The notes under the pieces are model-generated. The model was not told the DNA's origin and did not search any database. It saw only the letters and a list, made by a program, of their open reading frames with translations. The position numbers and the translations under genes are program-made. Below are positions 59,209-64,000 of a DNA stretch of 64,000 nucleotides, piece by piece. This DNA comes from Citrobacter freundii ATCC 8090 = MTCC 1658 = NBRC 12681 (GTDB taxonomy: Bacteria > Pseudomonadota > Gammaproteobacteria > Enterobacterales > Enterobacteriaceae). Every line of letters starts with the position of its first letter. The first letter of the stretch is position 1. The stretch covers positions 434,001 through 498,000 of the forward strand of contig NZ_CP049015.1 in NCBI RefSeq assembly GCF_011064845.1. The letters run 5' to 3'.

Positions 59209-60132
59209 ATGGAACCAACGCACCAACCTCTGTTTGCGCGTAAAAATGTTGTCTATCTGAGTGCGGCGTTCTGCTGCCTGCTGTGGGGGAGCGCCTATCC
59301 GGCGATCAAAAGCGGATATGAGATCTTCCAGATTGCCACGGATGACATTCCCTCAAAGATTGTCTTTGCCGGATATCGCTTTCTGTTTGCGGGAATATTG
59401 CTGCTAATGCTGGCGCTGGCACAGCGAAAACCGATTGGCCGGTTAAGCCCGCGTCAGTATGGCCAACTCACGCTGTTGGGGCTGACGCAAACCTCGCTGC
59501 AATACATCTTCTTCTATATCGGCCTGGCGTTCACGACGGGGGTGAAAGGGTCCATCATGAATGCGACCGGGACCTTCTTCAGCGTGCTGCTGGCCCATTT
59601 TATCTACCATAATGACAAATTGAGCTACAACAAAGCGCTGGGCTGTATCCTCGGCTTTGCTGGGGTGATGGTAGTGAACTTTAGCAGCGGAATGGATTTT
59701 AGTTTCAGCCTGTTAGGAGACGGTTCAGTAGTGATGGCGGCCTTTATTCTTTCTGCTGCCACGCTATATGGAAAACGTATTTCTCAGACGGTGGATCCGA
59801 CGGTAATGACAGGGTACCAGTTGGGCGGTGGCGGTCTAGCGTTGGTTATCGGTGGCTACGCTTTTGGCGGCACGCTGACCGTACACGGTGCGTCTTCGGT
59901 GGCAATTCTGGGCTACCTGACGTTACTCTCTTCTGTCGCCTTTGCCTTGTGGAGTATTCTGCTCAAGCATAATCGTGTGGGAATGATTGCGCCGTTTAAC
60001 TTCCTGATCCCGGTTTCGGGGGCGCTGCTGTCGGCGATATTCCTCGGCGAAAACATTCTCGAATGGAAATACGCACTGGCACTGGTGCTGGTCTGTTCGG
60101 GGATCTGGTGGGTGAATAAGGTGAAGCGCTGA
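59209..60132 (+). CDS. DMT-superfamily (EamA) permease
   Basis: Predicted ten-helix inner-membrane transporter of the drug/metabolite family; the substrate is unknown. The product is 307 residues from MEPTHQPLFARKNVVYLSAA; the frame extends upstream to 59104 but would run into the rplI terminator. Two EamA repeats are seen, the first from CCLLWGSAYPAIKSGYEIF (about 21-39) and the second from about 165 on. The pattern AFALWSILLKHNRVGMIAPF followed by PVSGALLSAIFLGE is typical of the second repeat. It is a single gene between rplI and ytfB, absent at this place in E. coli K-12 as I recall it. Confidence 0.88.
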   Translation: MEPTHQPLFARKNVVYLSAAFCCLLWGSAYPAIKSGYEIFQIATDDIPSKIVFAGYRFLFAGILLLMLALAQRKPIGRLSPRQYGQLTLLGLTQTSLQYIFFYIGLAFTTGVKGSIMNATGTFFSVLLAHFIYHNDKLSYNKALGCILGFAGVMVVNFSSGMDFSFSLLGDGSVVMAAFILSAATLYGKRISQTVDPTVMTGYQLGGGGLALVIGGYAFGGTLTVHGASSVAILGYLTLLSSVAFALWSILLKHNRVGMIAPFNFLIPVSGALLSAIFLGENILEWKYALALVLVCSGIWWVNKVKR

Positions 60133-60140
60133 CGCTTCAC
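60121..60140. terminator. Hairpin overlapping the end of the DMT permease gene
   Basis: GTGAAGCG-CTGA-CGCTTCAC; the loop contains the TGA stop at 60130-60132. It is followed by a short REP-like remnant (GCCTGATGGCGTCGC). Possibly a bidirectional terminator between two convergent genes, without a clear U-tract. Confidence 0.5.
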
Positions 60141-60161
60141 CTTGATGCCTGATGGCGTCGC

Positions 60162-60812
60162 TTAACGGGCGCGAATAAAACTGCCGTTTGGCTGGCGGGT
60201 GAACAGAACCTGCTGGCCATTCCCGGTATCAATGGTTAATCCCGTCACCACGCCATTGGCATTCTGCCTGATCTGCACCATCTGACCGTCTTTCAGGTTG
60301 CTTAGCGGTTTTCCCGCGCCTTCAACCTGCGCCATTGCATACACATCGGTTGGCGGGAGGTTATGGTCACGGAAGACCTGGGCCAGCGTTTTGCCCGAGT
60401 CTACGCGATAAGAGCGCCACTGTTGCTCAATTCCGTTATCCTGTTGGAAAGGTTGCGTCTGCGGCTGAGATTGCTGAGCCTGCGGCTGCGCATCAGGTTC
60501 TCCTTCCTGGATTGGCTCTGGAGCAACCGGAGCGACCTGGCCGGGATCGTTTTGCGGGGCGACTAACTGTGCCTGTAGCTGAGCCTCGGTTGGTGGCTGC
60601 GACTGTGACTGTAAATCCAGCTGGGCAGTACGCGTCACCACAGGGGCATCGCTGGTGTCACTGGAAGGAAGCAGGAAACCTATCACCAGCACGATAGCAG
60701 CAATAATAATGCCGCGGCGGTGCATAGGCGGTAGCGGATCCATAATGCGAAAATTGTCCGGTGCATGCCAGATTTTCGCCAGGGTTGGTTTTAATTCAAA
60801 GCGCCCGGGCAT
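60162..60812 (-). CDS. ytfB: Cell-division protein YtfB (OapA family)
   Basis: Inner-membrane protein with a periplasmic glycan-binding domain; E. coli YtfB localises to the septum through N-acetylglucosamine polymers. The product is 216 residues: a cytoplasmic N-terminus of about 33 residues, a membrane helix (GIIIAAIVLVIGFLL), a long Gln- and Pro-rich linker (about 60-125), and a C-terminal OapA/LysM-like domain (YRVDSGKTLAQVFRDHNLPP on). It is divergent from fklB. Confidence 0.93.
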   Translation of the reverse strand: MPGRFELKPTLAKIWHAPDNFRIMDPLPPMHRRGIIIAAIVLVIGFLLPSSDTSDAPVVTRTAQLDLQSQSQPPTEAQLQAQLVAPQNDPGQVAPVAPEPIQEGEPDAQPQAQQSQPQTQPFQQDNGIEQQWRSYRVDSGKTLAQVFRDHNLPPTDVYAMAQVEGAGKPLSNLKDGQMVQIRQNANGVVTGLTIDTGNGQQVLFTRQPNGSFIRAR

Positions 60813-61031
60813 GGCTTTCCTCCTGCTCCGCGTCTCGTTCCTCGATCATAGAGTATAGATGGCTAACGCTATGATGTTCGTCATATTACCCGCTTTCGTG
60901 ACGTCAACGCGGGATATTCCTATTGTTTATGTTTCCTCGCGATTTGTCATCTGTTCCCGAGACAAAGTTTTACCGGATGCGGCATGGCTGATATGCTGCC
61001 CGCTACTTTACATCCGATGAAAGGAAATATG

Positions 61032-61652
61032 ATGGCTAACCCGACTTTTGACACTATCGAAGCGCAAGCAAGCTACGGCATTGGTTTGCAGGTAGGACAA
61101 CAGCTGAGCGAATCCGGACTGGAAGGACTGTTGCCTGAAGCGCTGGTAGCGGGTATCGCTGACGCGCTGGAAGGTAAGCACCCGGCAGTGCCGGTTGATG
61201 TTGTGCATCGCGCGCTGCGTGAAATCCATGAACGCGCCGATGCAGTACGTCGCGAACGCTTCCAGGCTATGGCGGCTGATGGCGTCAAATATCTGGAAGA
61301 AAACCGTGAGAAAGAGGGTGTGAACAGCACTGAATCCGGTTTGCAGTTCCGTGTTCTGACTCAGGGCGAAGGGGCTATTCCGGCGCGTACTGACCGCGTT
61401 CGCGTGCATTATACTGGTAAACTGATCGACGGTACCGTGTTTGACAGCTCTGTCGCACGTGGCGAACCGGCTGAATTCCCGGTTAACGGCGTAATCCCTG
61501 GCTGGATTGAAGCACTGACCCTGATGCCGGTAGGTTCGAAATGGGAACTGACTATTCCTCAGGAACTGGCTTACGGCGAGCGTGGTGCTGGCGCGTCCAT
61601 TCCTCCGTTCAGCACGCTGGTGTTCGACGTTGAGCTGCTTGAGATCCTGTAA
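61032..61652 (+). CDS. fklB: FKBP-type peptidyl-prolyl isomerase FklB (FKBP22)
   Basis: Dimeric cytoplasmic prolyl isomerase and folding helper. The product is 206 residues. The N-terminal dimerisation helix domain spans about 1-95, and the FKBP domain follows with [20 protein letters not shown] and the active-site segment [20 protein letters not shown]. Of two adjacent ATG codons (61029, 61032) the second is better spaced after AAGGA and gives the E. coli length. The gene is divergent from ytfB and followed by a GC-rich hairpin. Confidence 0.97.
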   Translation: MANPTFDTIEAQASYGIGLQVGQQLSESGLEGLLPEALVAGIADALEGKHPAVPVDVVHRALREIHERADAVRRERFQAMAADGVKYLEENREKEGVNSTESGLQFRVLTQGEGAIPARTDRVRVHYTGKLIDGTVFDSSVARGEPAEFPVNGVIPGWIEALTLMPVGSKWELTIPQELAYGERGAGASIPPFSTLVFDVELLEIL

Positions 61653-61960
61653 GCAGTGACTTCTGTTCCCCCCGAGGCCGGGGGGAGCAAAAAAATAGCG
61701 TGAAAAGCTATAGTTACGTCGTTGTCGATATTTTATCTTGCAAATGCCGCATCAGCGTGTATTTTTGTGAGCTGATTCGCGCTATCAGAGTGATATGACA
61801 CTCACTTTAAACATTAAATTAACATTATATCTAAATCTTAGTATTCATCCCGCCAATTCTTACCTAATATCGATGAGTCCTGATAACAGGATCGTCGTAT
61901 CATAGACACACTAAAGGCCGTAGAGCCTGAACAACACAGACAGGTACAGGAAGAAAAAAC
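61653..61960. promoter_or_regulatory. fklB-cycA intergenic region and cycA leader
   Basis: 308 bases without a gene. At 61668-61685 a CCCCCCG-AGGC-...CGGGGGG hairpin follows fklB, but it is trailed by A residues rather than a U-tract. The rest is the AT-rich promoter and leader of cycA. E. coli cycA mRNA is repressed by the small RNA GcvB; the C/A-rich stretch GAACAACACAGACAGG at 61929-61944 could be its target, by analogy only. Confidence 0.45.
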
Positions 61961-63370
61961 ATGGTAGATCAGGTAAAAGTCGACACCGCTGAAGAGGCGT
62001 CGTCTGAACAGTCGCTACGGCGCAATCTCACAAACCGTCATATTCAACTTATTGCTATTGGTGGTGCTATCGGTACTGGCCTGTTTATGGGCTCCGGTAA
62101 AACCATCAGTCTCGCCGGACCGTCGATCATCTTTGTATATATGATCATCGGTTTTATGCTGTTTTTCGTGATGCGGGCAATGGGTGAATTGCTGCTCTCG
62201 AATCTGGAGTACAAATCGTTTAGTGATTTCGCCTCCGACCTGCTCGGGCCGTGGGCCGGGTATTTTACCGGCTGGACCTACTGGTTCTGCTGGGTCGTTA
62301 CTGGGATGGCAGACGTTGTCGCGATTACCGCGTATGCGCAATTCTGGTTCCCCGAACTGTCAGACTGGGTCGCCTCGCTGGCGGTGATTGTGCTGCTGCT
62401 GAGCCTCAACCTCGCCACCGTAAAAATGTTCGGTGAGATGGAGTTCTGGTTTGCGATGATCAAAATCGTCGCCATCATCGGCCTGATTGTCGTCGGTCTG
62501 GTGATGGTGCTGACGCACTTCCAGTCGCCAACCGGCGTTCAGGCATCGTTCACGCATCTGTGGAATGACGGTGGCTGGTTCCCGAAAGGTCTGAGCGGCT
62601 TCTTTGCCGGCTTCCAGATAGCGGTGTTCGCGTTTGTGGGTATTGAGCTGGTGGGAACGACCGCTGCGGAAACCAAGGATCCTGAGAAATCTCTGCCGCG
62701 CGCCATTAACTCGATTCCAATCCGTATTATCATGTTCTACGTGTTCGCGCTGATCGTGATTATGTCCGTAACGCCGTGGAGCTCAGTAGTACCAACCAAG
62801 AGCCCATTCGTTGAACTGTTTGTGCTGGTTGGTCTGCCTGCTGCGGCGAGCCTGATCAACTTTGTGGTTCTGACTTCAGCGGCCTCTTCCGCAAACAGCG
62901 GCGTGTTCTCTACCAGCCGTATGCTGTTCGGCCTGGCGCAGGAAGGCGTTGCACCGAAAGCATTTGCCAAGCTGTCTAAACGCGCAGTTCCGGCGAAGGG
63001 GTTAACCTTCTCCTGTATCTGTCTGTTGGGCGGCGTGGTGATGCTGTACGTGAACCCGAGCGTGATTGGCGCGTTCACCATGATCACCACCGTGTCGGCG
63101 ATTCTGTTCATGTTCGTCTGGACCATCATTCTTTGCTCGTACCTGGTGTACCGCAAGCAACGTCCTCACCTGCATGAAAAATCAATCTACAAGATGCCGT
63201 TAGGCAAGCTGATGTGCTGGGTATGTATGGCGTTCTTCGTCTTCGTACTGGTACTGCTGACGCTGGAAGATGATACCCGTCAGGCGTTGATGGTGACGCC
63301 GCTGTGGTTCATCGCGCTGGGTCTGGGCTGGTTGTTTATCGGTAAGAAACGTATGGCGGGTATGCGTTAA
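61961..63370 (+). CDS. cycA: D-serine/D-alanine/glycine transporter CycA
   Basis: APC-superfamily proton symporter for glycine, D-serine, D-alanine and D-cycloserine. The product is 469 residues with twelve membrane helices. The amino-acid permease signature begins AIGGAIGTGLFMGSGKTISL (helix 1, about 31-50), and the later conserved FVGIELVGTTAAETKDPEK is at about 225-243. The start ATG follows AGGAAGAAA. It is followed by two hairpins, the second overlapping the ytfE stop. Confidence 0.98.
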   Translation: MVDQVKVDTAEEASSEQSLRRNLTNRHIQLIAIGGAIGTGLFMGSGKTISLAGPSIIFVYMIIGFMLFFVMRAMGELLLSNLEYKSFSDFASDLLGPWAGYFTGWTYWFCWVVTGMADVVAITAYAQFWFPELSDWVASLAVIVLLLSLNLATVKMFGEMEFWFAMIKIVAIIGLIVVGLVMVLTHFQSPTGVQASFTHLWNDGGWFPKGLSGFFAGFQIAVFAFVGIELVGTTAAETKDPEKSLPRAINSIPIRIIMFYVFALIVIMSVTPWSSVVPTKSPFVELFVLVGLPAAASLINFVVLTSAASSANSGVFSTSRMLFGLAQEGVAPKAFAKLSKRAVPAKGLTFSCICLLGGVVMLYVNPSVIGAFTMITTVSAILFMFVWTIILCSYLVYRKQRPHLHEKSIYKMPLGKLMCWVCMAFFVFVLVLLTLEDDTRQALMVTPLWFIALGLGWLFIGKKRMAGMR

Positions 63371-63430
63371 GCGTTGTCATATCGGACACAAAAAAGGCCA
63401 CATAAGCAGTGGCCGAATTCGGACTTCAGG

Positions 63431-63456
63431 AAGGCGCTCTCGGGCGCCTTTTTTTA
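63431..63456 (+). terminator. Terminator of cycA, overlapping the ytfE stop
   Basis: AAGGCGC-N6-GCGCCTT followed by TTTTTTTATT. The T-tract includes the TAA stop of the convergent ytfE (63454-63456). A second inverted repeat, GGCCA-N8-TGGCC, lies just upstream at 63396-63414. Confidence 0.9.
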
Positions 63457-64000
63457 TTCACCTGCGAGGGCACGCGGGAACAACACATTGTTTTCCAGGC
63501 TGATGTGTTCCATCAGGTCATCGATCATTTCGTTAATGCCGTTATACATGGCTTTCCATGTGGTGCAGGCTTCTGGCGGCGGCGTCACGTTGTGGGTGAT
63601 GTGTTTGATCACTTCCACCAGTTCACCCGCATCGTCATGTTCGCTTTCCATCACGCTGATTGGCCCCATCGCCTGGCTACCCATGCCCTGTTTGATCATC
63701 GGGAACAGGATCTGCTCTTCTTTCATCATGTGGCTGGACAGCTCTTCATGCAGCATGGTCAGGTTTTTCGCCAGACCGCGCGGTACGTTCGGTTTGTCTG
63801 CGTGAACGCGTTCAACTTTTGTGGCCTGCAGGATCAGCTCCGGCAGCTGTTCGCGGTGTCTGTCGTGATAACGCACGATGATATGGTCGATGATTTCAGC
63901 CAGAGCCACGGTACGCCAGTCTTTCTCCAGCGGCTGTTCAGCCAGCTGCGCAAGCTGCGCCTCAATAACGTCTAAATCCAGCTCTTTACGCGCGGCAGCG
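63454..64000 (-). CDS. ytfE: Iron-sulfur cluster repair protein YtfE (RIC), 5' end cut off
   Basis: Di-iron hemerythrin-like protein that restores iron-sulfur clusters after nitric oxide or peroxide damage, and a classic NsrR target. About 182 residues are visible; the start lies beyond the window edge, so this is a truncation of the view, not of the gene. The visible reading frame continues upstream through [20 protein letters not shown] to the edge. Hemerythrin ligands are seen in [44 protein letters not shown] and [17 protein letters not shown]. The gene is convergent with cycA. Confidence 0.97.
   Translation of the reverse strand, partial: AAARKELDLDVIEAQLAQLAEQPLEKDWRTVALAEIIDHIIVRYHDRHREQLPELILQATKVERVHADKPNVPRGLAKNLTMLHEELSSHMMKEEQILFPMIKQGMGSQAMGPISVMESEHDDAGELVEVIKHITHNVTPPPEACTTWKAMYNGINEMIDDLMEHISLENNVLFPRALAGE

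Overview
The window is ordinary chromosome from an enterobacterium of the Citrobacter freundii complex. Gene order and protein sequences follow the Escherichia coli segment from dcuA to ytfE almost gene for gene. The taxonomic pointers are a chromosomal AmpC that, compared from memory, is nearly a CMY-2-type enzyme, a divergent ampR between ampC and frd, and an entericidin locus (ecnA, ecnB) followed by the LuxR-type gene ecnR. Start codons were chosen by ribosome-binding site, family length and alignment to remembered E. coli homologues; no database search was run.

Layout. 1-5.1 kb: dcuA-aspA (anaerobic C4-dicarboxylate uptake and aspartate ammonia-lyase), fxsA, and the amino-acid exporter gene yjeH. 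5.2-11.8 kb: groES-groEL behind a sigma-32 promoter, yjeI, yjeJ, epmB divergent from efp, then ecnA, ecnB and ecnR. 11.9-15.1 kb: guanidine-II riboswitch plus gdx (sugE), blc, ampC and ampR. 15.1-21.4 kb: frdABCD, then epmA and yjeM. 21.5-27.7 kb: rsgA-psd-mscM and orn. 27.8-28.3 kb: three identical tRNA-Gly(GCC) genes. 28.5-40.3 kb: queG divergent from the chain nnr-tsaE-amiB-mutL-miaA-hfq-hflX-hflK-hflC, then yjeT. 40.4-47.5 kb: purA, nsrR-rnr-rlmB, aidB. 47.6-56.4 kb: the L-ascorbate regulon (ulaR, ulaG, ulaABCDEF) flanked by three small YhcN-family genes (yjfN, bsmA, yjfY) and yjfP. 56.7-64 kb: a TSUP-family permease, rpsF-priB-rpsR-rplI, a DMT-family permease, ytfB, fklB, cycA and the 3' part of ytfE, cut by the window edge.

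Genes that work together. EpmB and EpmA are both encoded here with their substrate EF-P. AmpR and AmpC form an inducible beta-lactamase switch. NsrR and the nitrosative-stress repair protein YtfE share the window. Hfq sits beside HflX and the HflKC regulators of FtsH. The Ula proteins take L-ascorbate to D-xylulose 5-phosphate.

Repeats and accessory features. Four ERIC elements (about 7.8, 28.1, 37.6 and 42.4 kb) and several REP/BIME units fill intergenic gaps. Two REP units run into the 3' ends of genes (yjeH, yjeJ). The departures from the remembered E. coli K-12 layout are small: ecnR and ampR are present, two permease genes are added beside the rpsF operon, and the yjfIJKLMC and yjeN-yjeO blocks are missing. 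I found no phage, insertion sequence, CRISPR array, toxin-antitoxin or defence island, and no convincing sign of an undescribed multi-gene system. The more unusual points are a REP-encoded protein tail, an unexplained perfect 9-bp palindrome after epmB, overlapping divergent start codons of queG and nnr, and ERICs lying inside transcription units.
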